DNA of 64,000 nt from an uncultured Erysipelotrichaceae bacterium (GTDB lineage: Bacteria > Bacillota_I > Bacilli_A > Erysipelotrichales > Coprobacillaceae). The number at the start of each line of letters is the position of its first letter. The first letter of the stretch is position 1. The stretch spans positions 21,927 through 85,926 of the forward strand of contig UPXV01000005.1 of assembly GCA_900538465.1 (NCBI GenBank), in the 5' to 3' direction. Of this stretch, positions 8,028-15,842 are shown piece by piece. Below the pieces are notes generated by a model. That model saw only the letters and a program-made list of their open reading frames with translations. It had not been told where the DNA came from and ran no database searches. Position numbers and translations under genes: made by a program.

Positions 8028-8200
8028 TTCAAAAAAAAGAATTGTTTATTATACTAGTCTTAGTAGTTTTAGAGTTGATTAGTGTTCTATTATGTTATAT
8101 GTTTTTTGATAAAGTTGATATTATATATAAGATTTTATTGATAGGGTTTAACCTTTTGTGGCTACTGGTTCTATTTATATACATAAAATATATAAGTTAA
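8021..8200 (+). CDS. Two-helix small membrane protein, candidate immunity protein for B
   Basis: This 59-residue protein consists of two hydrophobic helices (about 8-30 and 36-56) with a short DKVD loop. The ATG at 8021 overlaps the end of precursor B, so translation is coupled; a TTG 15 bases earlier is less likely. Position and topology suggest immunity to peptide B. No family is recognised. Confidence 0.55.
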   Translation: MVIQKKELFIILVLVVLELISVLLCYMFFDKVDIIYKILLIGFNLLWLLVLFIYIKYIS

Positions 8201-8536
8201 GTTTATTATTGACAACAAGAACAACCTGAAGAGAATCAAAAGAGAAATGTTTAAGATGGATAGTTCTAATGCTCTTGGATTCATGATGATCAATGTTGCT
8301 GCAATGAGGACATGATAAATAAAGTGGAGATTCTATCATCAACAAAATCTTTTTTTGACAAAGGAATAAGAATTAACAAAAGGGAAAGGAATAAAATCAT
8401 GAAAAGAATCACTAAGCTATAGAAATTCAAAGATATCTTTGATAAAATCGATATTGGTCATAATCAATAATTTCATTTTTGTTTGAACTTTGTACTTAAA
8501 TTGCAAAGGAGAGTTATAGTACCTTTATGACTATAA
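8201..8536. other. Decayed or noncoding stretch after precursor B unit
   Basis: No gene can be supported. Short frames with coding-like composition occur (for example from 8245, containing SSNALGFMMINVAAMRT), but they lack ribosome-binding sites and are broken by stops. This looks like degraded accessory sequence. Confidence 0.4.
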
Positions 8537-8617
8537 ATGGGTTATAAAATTGGTGTTTTTGGATTAATTGTTTGTCTAGTAATGATTGCAGTTATATATT
8601 ATTTATTATTGCTTTAA
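8537..8617 (+). CDS. Possible 26-residue single-helix membrane peptide
   Basis: A short frame encodes a peptide that begins MGYKIGVFGLIV and is one continuous hydrophobic helix ending in leucines. AAAGGAG lies about 25 bases upstream, too far for a standard site, so translation is uncertain. It could be a toxin-like or immunity-like micropeptide, or a remnant of a longer membrane gene. Confidence 0.25.
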   Translation: MGYKIGVFGLIVCLVMIAVIYYLLLL

Positions 8618-8683
8618 TTGATAATTAAAGTATAAAAGAGTACTAATTGAGGTTTTATGAAATAATATTATTGGATTTGTAAG

Positions 8684-8717
8684 GAAAGATGGATTATAAA
8701 AGATCATCTTTCTTTTT
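8684..8717 (+). terminator. Rho-independent terminator before precursor C promoter
   Basis: GAAAGATG (8684-8691) pairs with CATCTTTC (8705-8712), followed by a run of T. It separates the precursor B transcript from the LytTR-controlled promoter of precursor C. Confidence 0.75.
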
Positions 8718-8720
8718 GCA

Positions 8721-8770
8721 ACTATCAAATATGAAAAAATAACGTTGAATATGACAAATAAATTATTAAA
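8721..8770 (+). promoter_or_regulatory. Three AgrA/ComE-type direct repeats before precursor C
   Basis: ACTATCAAA (8721-8729), AACGTTGAA (8741-8749) and ATTATTAAA (8762-8770) repeat the layout seen at 1843-1892, with the same 20- and 21-base periods. The -10-like TGTATTGTAAAT follows at the same distance. This suggests precursor C is induced together with the exporter operon by the LytTR regulator. Confidence 0.78.
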
Positions 8771-8817
8771 AAAGAAATCTTTCTGTATTGTAAATATTGG
8801 TAAAGATGAGGAAAATT

Positions 8818-9150
8818 ATGGAAATGACAATGAATTTACCAAGAAATTATGTAGAAATTGAAGAAGAGATGATGAATTTAGATGGTGGTGGCATGATGAC
8901 TTTATATAAAAATATCAAGGGATTGTGGGGAAGAAGTCAAGGTTTTAGAATGTCATGTAAAGCAGTAGGAATTACTTTAGGAACTATTGGGACAATTGCT
9001 AAAATGTCTTACGTAAATGCTGTTTGTAAATTTGGGTATGTTGTCACAAGAACAGTTTTAACAATTGGAGGCTTTTGGCTGGCAGGAATAGCTTTGGCTG
9101 GGACAGCAGCTTTTATGATTTATTTATGTAATAAGAGAACTTTTTATTAA
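8818..9150 (+). CDS. Bacteriocin precursor C, LytTR-controlled
   Basis: This is a 110-residue precursor. Its leader is one residue shorter than in A and B and ends EEEMMNLDGG, so the GG motif is kept. The 86-residue core begins GMMTLYKNIKGLWG and has Gly-rich hydrophobic segments (VGITLGTIGTIA and LTIGGFWLAGIALAG), two or three single cysteines and a basic C-terminus. ATG 8818 was chosen over an upstream TTG at 8797 because GAGG lies 6 bases before it and the leader then aligns with A and B. It alone among the precursors carries the regulator repeats. Confidence 0.83.
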   Translation: MEMTMNLPRNYVEIEEEMMNLDGGGMMTLYKNIKGLWGRSQGFRMSCKAVGITLGTIGTIAKMSYVNAVCKFGYVVTRTVLTIGGFWLAGIALAGTAAFMIYLCNKRTFY

Positions 9151-9176
9151 GAAATAAAACATAATATCACATAAAT

Positions 9177-9219
9177 CTAAATAGCAGTCAATAATTCACT
9201 GCTATTTAGAATTATTTAT
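9177..9219 (+). terminator. Long perfect hairpin after precursor C
   Basis: CTAAATAGCAGT (9177-9188) pairs perfectly over 12 bases with ACTGCTATTTAG (9198-9209). The tail AATTATTTAT is only weakly T-rich, so it may attenuate rather than stop transcription into the following membrane gene. Confidence 0.6.
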
Positions 9220-9254
9220 ATAAAATTTAACAAAGGAAGATATTTGGTTAGATA

Positions 9255-10244
9255 ATGATGAAAAATTACATTTTTTATTTAGGTATGCTTATTTTAACAA
9301 CTATTATTTCATTCTTAATATATATTTATATAATTACTTTAAAAGAATTTGTAAACCATGTTTTTGTGTATTTTGTTTTTTATGTTATAGTATCAATAAT
9401 TTCTGTACTGAGTATTCATTACTTAAAAACTATTATTTTCATGTTAATATGCAAATTAAAAAAACAAAAATATTCAGTTATTTGTTTATATCCATTTGTT
9501 TGGATAAATGGAAAATTGATTATATTATTTGGTCCATCAAATTATGTTTTCTATAAGAATTTATGTGATTTGAGTGATGTCGATTTAGAGAATTTTAATA
9601 GGAAATATTATCAAATAAAATGTATAAATAACAAAGGAAATGTTTATATAGTATTATTATCTTTGATTTTATTTGTAGTAGGATTATACTGGAAATTATA
9701 TTTACTACTAGCTCCGTTATTTTCATGCGTTTTATATAAAGTTACAATTGATTTTCTCAATAGTTTTAAAGATATTGATAATATATATTTTTTTGATGAA
9801 CTTCTTTTTGCGAATATAAGTAACACTGAATTAATAAATTGGCATATTAATTATCTAGAAAAAAATATCATGTATATAATTAATAAGCCAAATGAAATAT
9901 TGAATTGTTTAAAATTAATGATAACTATTAATAAATATAATCTAAAGGATGACTTATGCAAATTAGATGATATAATAGAATTAATAGTTTTGAGATACGG
10001 TAAAATAATAAGAATAGAATGTATGGATTTGATATTTGATTATATAGATTTAAGAATTTGTTTAAACAAAGAATGCAATAAGTCAAAATTATTTTTATTA
10101 TTGGACTTGTTTTGCAAAGAGAAAAATTGGGATTTTCAAATTATTGATTTATATAGTGAAAGAATTAATGAACTAAAGAAATATTTAAATAATACAGCTG
10201 CTATAGAAATGAGAAGAAAAATCTATAAAAATATTATCAAATAA
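9255..10244 (+). CDS. Multi-helix membrane protein, paralogue of broken gene at 12433
   Basis: This 329-residue protein has about four membrane helices in the first 180 residues and a Leu/Ile-rich helical C-terminal domain. A segment near 70-100 (YPFVWINGKLIILFGPSN) and the overall layout recall M50-type membrane metallopeptidases found in bacteriocin clusters, but the zinc-binding HExxH is absent (HYLKTIIFML in that place). It is therefore either an inactive relative or unrelated. AAAGGAAG lies upstream. It follows precursor C and probably forms a unit with the 75-residue protein after it. Confidence 0.6.
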   Translation: MMKNYIFYLGMLILTTIISFLIYIYIITLKEFVNHVFVYFVFYVIVSIISVLSIHYLKTIIFMLICKLKKQKYSVICLYPFVWINGKLIILFGPSNYVFYKNLCDLSDVDLENFNRKYYQIKCINNKGNVYIVLLSLILFVVGLYWKLYLLLAPLFSCVLYKVTIDFLNSFKDIDNIYFFDELLFANISNTELINWHINYLEKNIMYIINKPNEILNCLKLMITINKYNLKDDLCKLDDIIELIVLRYGKIIRIECMDLIFDYIDLRICLNKECNKSKLFLLLDLFCKEKNWDFQIIDLYSERINELKKYLNNTAAIEMRRKIYKNIIK

Positions 10245-10268
10245 ATGGGCAGGAGAAAAGAGGATATA

Positions 10269-10496
10269 ATGAGAAAAAACAGATTAATTAATGTATTAGT
10301 TATTACAGATGTTTTATCCATATTGAGTGTTATTGCTATTTTTATTAATTCTGAGTTATGTACAGGAACCATTTGGTTAGGAATTGTAATATTCTTAATC
10401 TGTTACATAATGGGAATGACATTTTATTTGTGTATAAGTGATTCTACAATAAGGAAATGGATTATATATATTATTGATTTAATAACTTGGTTATAG
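10269..10496 (+). CDS. 75-residue two/three-helix membrane protein, candidate immunity factor
   Basis: The hydrophobic segments are about 7-27, 33-57 and a short C-terminal one ending ITWL. The ATG at 10269 follows AGAGG at 5 bases; a frame start at 10245 has no such site. Length and layout resemble the 74-residue protein at 12188, and both sit beside the large paralogous membrane proteins. The pair probably confers self-protection against precursor C or the lost precursor D. Confidence 0.55.
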   Translation: MRKNRLINVLVITDVLSILSVIAIFINSELCTGTIWLGIVIFLICYIMGMTFYLCISDSTIRKWIIYIIDLITWL

Positions 10497-10520
10497 TGAA
10501 TAGCAATTTTTGATCCTTAG

Positions 10521-10545
10521 ATAAACTAGAAGTTTATATTTATTT
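10521..10545 (+). terminator. Weak terminator-like hairpin
   Basis: ATAAACT (10521-10527) pairs with AGTTTAT (10531-10537), followed by ATTTATTT. It is the likely end of the precursor C accessory transcript. Confidence 0.45.
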
Positions 10546-10585
10546 GAAGGTATTATTATATGGTCAAGAAAAAGAGTAAAAAGTT

Positions 10586-10940
10586 ATAGAAATAACAATG
10601 AATTTACCAAGAAACCATGTACAAATTGAAGAAGGGTATATGTTGTATTTAGATGGGGGCATATTTGAGTAAAAGCTCATGTTTACAAATAATAGCTAAA
10701 AATGGAATGACTCCTGGATCATTTATTGCCCTAGCAATTGGAACTGTAATTGCAAAAAATTATTTAAGGTGGTAAAAGCCAGTGTGTTTTAGGATGGCTT
10801 GTAGATACTTTGAAAGGAGTTCTATGAGAACTATGGGAAAAATTGCATATGTGATTGGTTATGGAGCTATAAGAAGAGGCTGTTATGTTAGTTTAAATCC
10901 TTATCCGTGGGAATGTTTTGTGACTACCAAAGTTCGATAA
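10586..10940 (+). pseudogene. Decayed bacteriocin precursor D
   Basis: A degraded copy of the shared leader is readable (MNLPRNHVQIEE, then MLYLDGG). The first ATG has become ATA (10586). At the GG motif there is a run of five G (10655-10659), and the zero frame stops three codons later. In the frame from 10659 a core is readable (AYLSKSSCLQIIAKNG, SFIALAIGTVIAKNYLRW), interrupted by TAA at 10773. It continues in the same frame to a 38-residue piece (10824-10940, beginning MRTMGKIAYVIGYG) that has its own AAAGGAG. Start loss, frameshift and nonsense together mark a dead gene, though the last piece could still be translated. Confidence 0.75.
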
Positions 10941-11027
10941 TCATTTATTTGTCATTTGGTTTCTATATTATAAGAATCTAGATGACCTTTCCATATATTG
11001 ATCTAATAATGATAAGGAGGGTGTTTA

Positions 11028-11819
11028 ATGATTTTGAATAAAAAAAATGTATATTCTTTAACGAGCCTATGTTTATTTACTTATATATTTTCTATAAGTT
11101 GTATATTATTTTTAATTGTAGGACATGAAAATCAGAATATATATCAAATTATCATGTCATGGTTACCATTTATTTCTTCTTTGGGATATAATATTATTAT
11201 TGCTTCATTTTCATTTGATATGTATAAGATTAAAATAAAAAATATTATACTAATAGAAACTATTATTCAAATAATTTTGTTAATAAGTATAATTTTTATA
11301 AACGAAATTATATCTAATGTAGGAAATACATTAACAAAATCAATATTTTTTATATGCTTTTTTGTGCTTATTACTGTTCATATAGTTTTAGTAAAACAGT
11401 TAAATAATATTAATGAGTTTGAAATAATAAAAGTTCAGAATTTTATTTTAAATTATCAAAATTCTTTTTTTGAAGATAGTGATGTTGAAAAAAATATACA
11501 TTTTTCATCAATCGTTAATATATTAATGATTATTTTTCTTAATGTTCATAATGAGTTAGTCTATTATTTAATAATAATTCGCTTTGTTTCGTCCTTGATT
11601 TTTTTTCTTAAGTTTAAAAAATTTCAATTTGAAAGATGTATATATCGGTATTTTATTTATTTATTCTTTTTAGAAATTACATTTTTTATTGGAATATTTT
11701 TATCTTTGAATTATGGTTGTTATGAGTTATCTTTTATTCTCATTGTATTTTCTTGTTTTAAAACTCATTTATTAAAAGAAAAAATCATGGTTAATGAATA
11801 TAAAAAGCAGAAACTCTAA
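11028..11819 (+). CDS. Polytopic membrane protein of unknown family
   Basis: This is a 263-residue, very hydrophobic protein with about seven or eight predicted helices and a hydrophilic stretch near 130-160. Its start is supported by AAGGAGG (11013-11020). It follows the dead precursor D, so it was probably that unit's immunity or transport partner. No ATPase partner lies nearby, and no motif identifies a family. Confidence 0.55.
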   Translation: MILNKKNVYSLTSLCLFTYIFSISCILFLIVGHENQNIYQIIMSWLPFISSLGYNIIIASFSFDMYKIKIKNIILIETIIQIILLISIIFINEIISNVGNTLTKSIFFICFFVLITVHIVLVKQLNNINEFEIIKVQNFILNYQNSFFEDSDVEKNIHFSSIVNILMIIFLNVHNELVYYLIIIRFVSSLIFFLKFKKFQFERCIYRYFIYLFFLEITFFIGIFLSLNYGCYELSFILIVFSCFKTHLLKEKIMVNEYKKQKL

Positions 11820-12187
11820 TAGAGAGGATAAGAGTTATCAAATAAGAGAATAAACTTCAACATCAATGGGTATGTATAAGCTTCGAAGGTAGAAATGAGA
11901 CAGGTCTAGTTATCTACGATACGCCTTTTCTAATATGAGCAGTATAAAGATGTGATGCAGACAGAAATATACAGAAACTTATGATCCACGTTTTAATATT
12001 ATAGAACTTATTTGACAGACCATTAGCCTAAGGTACCCAATCCACGAATAACGGAGTGGTTAACTGTCGATAGATTTTGTTTGCTCGGGGCTTTTATATA
12101 CCATTGATGACAATTTAATAAAAAATTTATTATGAATTGAAGTTTATGTTTGACAAAGGTCACTTCATAACAGGAGGATGTTTTTTA
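11820..12187. other. Unexplained 368-base stretch with decayed coding traces
   Basis: Base composition is less AT-rich than in the flanks. Short frames with natural-looking protein sequence follow one another in different phases: WVCISFEGRNETGLVIYD (from about 11868), EQYKDVMQTEIYRNL (about 11937-11981) and PRITEWLTVDRFCLLG (about 12040-12090). This pattern suggests one broken foreign gene. I cannot name it; a transposase-like origin was considered but no motif supports it. Confidence 0.4.
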
Positions 12188-12412
12188 ATGAAAACATTTA
12201 AATATTTGAAATTTATATTAGCTAGTTTAGATTTGTTTTTTGCATTATATATTGTATATTATATAAATTTTCCAAAAGAGGAAGAAGTATATACATATAT
12301 TTTCTTGTTTTTCTGTTTATATGTATTAGTTACTAGTGTTTTTCTATGTATATTTAGTAAGAAAATAAGAACTATTATAGGAAAAATATTAGAAATATTA
12401 TGGATTTCTTAA
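12188..12412 (+). CDS. 74-residue two-helix membrane protein, candidate immunity factor
   Basis: The helices span about 8-28 and 37-59, with a basic C-terminal tail ending ILEILWIS. AGGAGG (12173-12178) decides the ATG at 12188; an in-frame start 51 bases earlier has no such site. Length and layout match the protein at 10269, and it is followed by the broken paralogue of the 329-residue protein. This suggests an old duplication of a two-gene module with reversed order. Confidence 0.55.
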   Translation: MKTFKYLKFILASLDLFFALYIVYYINFPKEEEVYTYIFLFFCLYVLVTSVFLCIFSKKIRTIIGKILEILWIS

Positions 12413-12432
12413 TAGGAAAGGTAAAAAAAATA

Positions 12433-13470
12433 ATGAAACAACAAAACTCCAGAAAATATTATTTTCTTTTTTTAATATCAATGGGACTTAGTTTGATTTT
12501 TATCATGAATAAAATAACATTAGATATTTTTTATAGTAAATTAGTATATTTTATGATTGGATTTTTTATGACATATATAATAAGCTTTCCATTAATAAAT
12601 TATATTTATAATTTATTGTATATTATTATGGGGAAGATTGTAGGTTTAAAGATTAAAATGATATATGTATTTCCTTTTATTTATGAAAATAAAAAAATCC
12701 ATATTACATTTAGTTTATTTCATATATACTATTTGGAAAGTGTTTTTGATTTTAGCAATGTTAATAATCTTTTAATGTATGATTTTATAAAGAAAAAAAT
12801 TATTCAAAAAAATTTTCTTTGTTTATTTTATTGATTTTCTCTTTTGTGATAACGTATAAATCTCATTTGAGTAATATCATTTATTTAGAACCTTTTGTCT
12901 TAATTTATATTGCATGGTATTTTAGTTATAAACATATTCAATGTTTAAATAAAAATGATTATAATAAAAATCTTTGTTTTCAAGAACTCATCTTTTCTAA
13001 ATATATTGATTCAGAAATTTTACAGCAACATTATCAATATCTCATTATGAGATTTAGTGATATCGTACACCAACCTGTAATTTCTATAGATTTATTGTAT
13101 TTTGTATTAATATGTTTTCGTCATTATAATGAGACAACTGAAATAATGTTACAAGAAATAGATAGAAGAATAACAGAATTATTATCAGATGATCCAATCA
13201 ATATTTGTATTCAGTCACGTTCAAATATTTTTGATTATATTTTAATTCGGGCTTTTTTATTACAAAATTACAATCACTATATTAATTTTAAAAACTTACA
13301 ACTTTATATTATGGCAGATTGGGGGGATAGATATTCCTTCAAATTATATAGATAAATATTCTAAAATTATTTCTTTAAATGAAGCAAATAAAACGATAAA
13401 AGAAGAAGTGAGAGGGTGCTATCAGTTTTTTTTAGCCTGTAAAGTGGATATAAACAATGGAAAAAAATAA
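12433..13470 (+). pseudogene. Frameshifted paralogue of the 329-residue membrane protein
   Basis: Three frames joined together give a protein of about 345 residues that lines up with the product of 9255. Matching points are FPFIYENKKI against YPFVWINGKL, then FQELIFSKYIDSEILQQHYQYL against FDELLFANISNTELINWHINYL (aligned only in part). The first shift lies near 12800-12834, after a run of A (CAAAAAAATTTTC). The second is at the run of six G at 13321-13326, after which IDIPSNYIDKYSKI continues the homology to TAA at 13468. GGAAAGG precedes the ATG at 12433. Two homopolymer shifts could also be sequencing errors. Confidence 0.7.
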
Positions 13471-13956
13471 CTACATAAACTATTCGAATTATTTTCACTT
13501 CATATACTACAGTATTCTATATAATGGCAGATTATTTGAACTTGTTTATCAACGTAAATTGAAAAGATGTATCGGTTATTGACACATCACTATCCTCTCA
13601 TTATTTCTTTGAATACAGTTTTTTATCTCTTATGTAATCTTTCAGCTTGAATTTTTATTTCCATATATTGTGAGGGCTATCGGATATCATTAAGTTACCA
13701 TATTCAAATAGAAAAATAGAACTGAATAAGATAAATGCATTATCGTTAGTTTTTCTTTGTTATTGGATATATATAATTAGGTATAAATGGGGATATAATT
13801 ATGTGATTTATATTGATTCTTTATGATTATTATATTAATATCTTTGTGATATGAGTTTGAGTTAAAGTCAGCTAGATTAATGAATAGAATTGTAGATTTC
13901 TAAGCATTAATGTGGTATAAAATTTGATACTTCGGTAAAGAAAAGGAAGAAAAAAT
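13471..13956. other. Degraded stretch upstream of relic E
   Basis: No intact gene. Pieces of hydrophobic coding-like sequence remain in shifting frames (FQLEFLFPYIVRAIGYH near 13640-13690; LSLVFLCYWIYIIRYKWGYN near 13742-13803), which suggests the remains of a membrane protein. From about 13905 the sequence is a worn copy of the 196-bp module: TTAATGTGGTATAAA is kept, and so is GGTAAAGAAAAGGA before the lost start. Confidence 0.5.
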
Positions 13957-14179
13957 ATAGAAATAATAATGAATTTACTAAGAAATTATGTAGAAATTGA
14001 AGAAAAGGAAATGATGTATTTAGAAGATGGATAAATTATTTTGGTAGGAAAAAATGAAAACTTATATTACAAAAGCAGTGTCTAGAGTTGATATATATAC
14101 AGCTATGGCATTGTCAGTTGCTAATTTTGTGATGGTTTTATTAAATTTTAGAATAGGAGGGGCAATCGCTTATGCTTAG
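13957..14179 (+). pseudogene. Decayed bacteriocin precursor E
   Basis: The shared leader is recognisable (MNLLRNYVEIEEKEMMYL), but the first ATG is ATA (13957). An extra Glu codon separates Leu from Asp-Gly, and a stop (14032-14034) replaces the second Gly. In another frame, 14054-14179 encodes a 41-residue hydrophobic peptide (begins MKTYITKAVSRVDIY, ends GGAIAYA) that is probably the former core. Like relic D, this shows lost start plus frame damage. Confidence 0.7.
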
Positions 14180-14222
14180 ATAAGTTTGATAAAAGTGGAC
14201 TTAATAAGCGAATGCAATTTGA

Positions 14223-14411
14223 ATGAAAAAAATTATTCTTATTTGTTTTTTTGTTAATTTAATCATAATTCTAGTTATTAATATTTTGGCTTTTGTATAT
14301 AGTGTTCATGGCACAGAATATGGCATGTATCTTAATATTTTTAATATTACTGAGTTAACTATTCAATTTGTTTTAAATAGTCTTTTAAATAAATTAGATA
14401 AAGATAAATAA
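14223..14411 (+). CDS. 62-residue small membrane protein, possible orphan immunity gene
   Basis: One long hydrophobic helix (about 3-25) is followed by a second, less hydrophobic segment and a Lys/Asp tail. No good ribosome-binding site precedes the ATG. Position after relic E fits the precursor-then-immunity pattern of this locus, so it may be a leftover that still protects against related peptides. Confidence 0.4.
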   Translation: MKKIILICFFVNLIIILVINILAFVYSVHGTEYGMYLNIFNITELTIQFVLNSLLNKLDKDK

Positions 14412-14713
14412 CTACAATATCTTTTTAAGTATCTATATAAAGTTTGGATAATATGAAATGCTTAAAATTTTCTGTATAGTAAAAAATAAAAGATGAGAAC
14501 TTAAATTACTATTTGTTTAAGTCCTTTAATATTTTTAATAAAAAGATTGTCGATGGTATTGTTTGGAATATAAAAAATGGAATTATTAATGGATTTAAAG
14601 AAAAATAAGTTCTTAAAAGATATTTTGATTTTTCTTTGCTTTTTTTTGCAAATTGTTGCTTTTCATTAATGGTTATAAATAATTAAACTGTGGTTTGGTT
14701 ATTTTTTTATTTT
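14412..14713. other. Gap between bacteriocin locus and heat-shock operon
   Basis: No gene is supported. A frame ending at 14608 encodes FNIFNKKIVDGIVWNIKNG and ends FKEK; it has no ATG (TTG at 14513 is possible) and looks like another core fragment. The rest is AT-rich with T-runs. Confidence 0.4.
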
Positions 14714-14786
14714 TTAGCACAAAAGGGTTGACAGTGCTAAAATGATGAGTATAATGTAATTAGCACAAGGATAAAAGGAGTGCTAA
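14714..14786 (+). promoter_or_regulatory. hrcA promoter flanked by two CIRCE operators
   Basis: CIRCE 1 (14714-14740) has the TTAGCACAA / 9-base spacer / CAGTGCTAA form. CIRCE 2 (14760-14786) has the TTAGCACAA / 9 / GAGTGCTAA form. The promoter TTGACA (14728-14733), a 16-base spacer and TATAAT (14750-14755) begin inside the first operator and end before the second. HrcA binding would block both RNA polymerase and the region just before the ribosome-binding site. Confidence 0.93.
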
Positions 14787-14800
14787 AGGAGGTTGGAACA

Positions 14801-15832
14801 ATGTTGACAGCAAGACAATTGCTTATTTTAAAGTGCATTGTTGAAGAGTTTGTTGAGACAGCTGAACCAGTTGGATCTAAAACATTGATGGCAAAGTATC
14901 AACTTCCCTATTCAAGTGCGACAATACGTAATGAGATGTCTTTTCTAGAAGAACATGGCTATTTAGAAAAAACTCATACATCTTCAGGACGTGTTCCTTC
15001 AACTCAAGGCTATCGGTTTTATGTAAATACACTGATGCAGCCAACAGTTGATGATGATGTGAAATATCAAGTCTCACAGATACTTGGAGATCGACATCGT
15101 TCGTTAAATGAGATTATTCAAGAAAGTTGTCAGATGTTAAGTGAATTGACTCATTTGACAACAGTTGCCTTGGGTCCGAATTCAAGTTATGAAAAATTGC
15201 AAAATATTACACTTGTTCCTTTAACTGAGCATAGTGTTACAGCAATTATTGTTACTGATAGAGGACATGTGGAAAATCGAAATTTCAATGTAAAAAACAA
15301 TGCTTATTTAGAAGATTTAACAAGTTGTGTGAATGTGATGAATGATTTGTTAGATGGAACACCTATCAATCAGGTCGCATTTCGATTAGAACGAGATGTC
15401 AAACCTGTATTAAGTGCGAGAATTAAAGAACATGAAGCTTTGTTCAATGCTTTTTTGGAAGCGTTCATGAAATTTGCGAACAGTGATGTATACTTTTCAG
15501 GAAAAGAGAATTTATTATATCAGCCTGAATACAATGATGTGAATAAGTTAAGACGATTGGTATCGGCTTTTGAAAATTCACAATCATGGCAGCGTCTTGA
15601 ACCTATTGCATTAGAAGAAGGTGTCAGTATCAAGATTGGTTCTGAATCACCAATTGATGATTTGAATGATGTGTCTGTTATATCAGCATCGTTTAAAACA
15701 GGTAATGAATCTAAAGGATCGATTTCAGTGATTGGGCCAACACGTATGCCCTATGAGAAAGTTGTTTCTTTAGTTGAGTATATTTCAAAAAGCCTAGAAG
15801 AAGTTTTAATAGGCGATGACGAAGATGAATAG
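14801..15832 (+). CDS. hrcA: Heat-inducible transcription repressor HrcA
   Basis: This 343-residue protein has the usual HrcA length. The N-terminal winged helix contains ARQLLILKCIVEEFVETAEP and the motif SSATIRNEM; the C-terminal dimerisation domain ends VVSLVEYISKSLEEVL. HrcA represses the dnaK and groE operons by binding CIRCE, with GroEL as its helper. ATG 14801 follows AAAGGAGG, and the frame's GTG at 14780 lies inside CIRCE 2. It heads hrcA-grpE-dnaK-dnaJ and represses its own operon. Confidence 0.97.
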   Translation: MLTARQLLILKCIVEEFVETAEPVGSKTLMAKYQLPYSSATIRNEMSFLEEHGYLEKTHTSSGRVPSTQGYRFYVNTLMQPTVDDDVKYQVSQILGDRHRSLNEIIQESCQMLSELTHLTTVALGPNSSYEKLQNITLVPLTEHSVTAIIVTDRGHVENRNFNVKNNAYLEDLTSCVNVMNDLLDGTPINQVAFRLERDVKPVLSARIKEHEALFNAFLEAFMKFANSDVYFSGKENLLYQPEYNDVNKLRRLVSAFENSQSWQRLEPIALEEGVSIKIGSESPIDDLNDVSVISASFKTGNESKGSISVIGPTRMPYEKVVSLVEYISKSLEEVLIGDDEDE

Positions 15833-15842
15833 AGGTGAAAAA

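Noticed and set aside
9255..10244. Active M50 metallopeptidase
   Set aside because: The expected HExxH is not present; only the general layout is similar.
12433..13470. Two separate genes at 12400-12834 and 12819-13355
   Set aside because: Joined frames align along their length with the protein of 9255, and the second frame has no start site of its own; a frameshifted single gene is simpler.
1..14700. CRISPR array or phage origin for the repeats in the accessory region
   Set aside because: There are only two long repeat copies, no regular spacers, and no phage structural or integrase genes.
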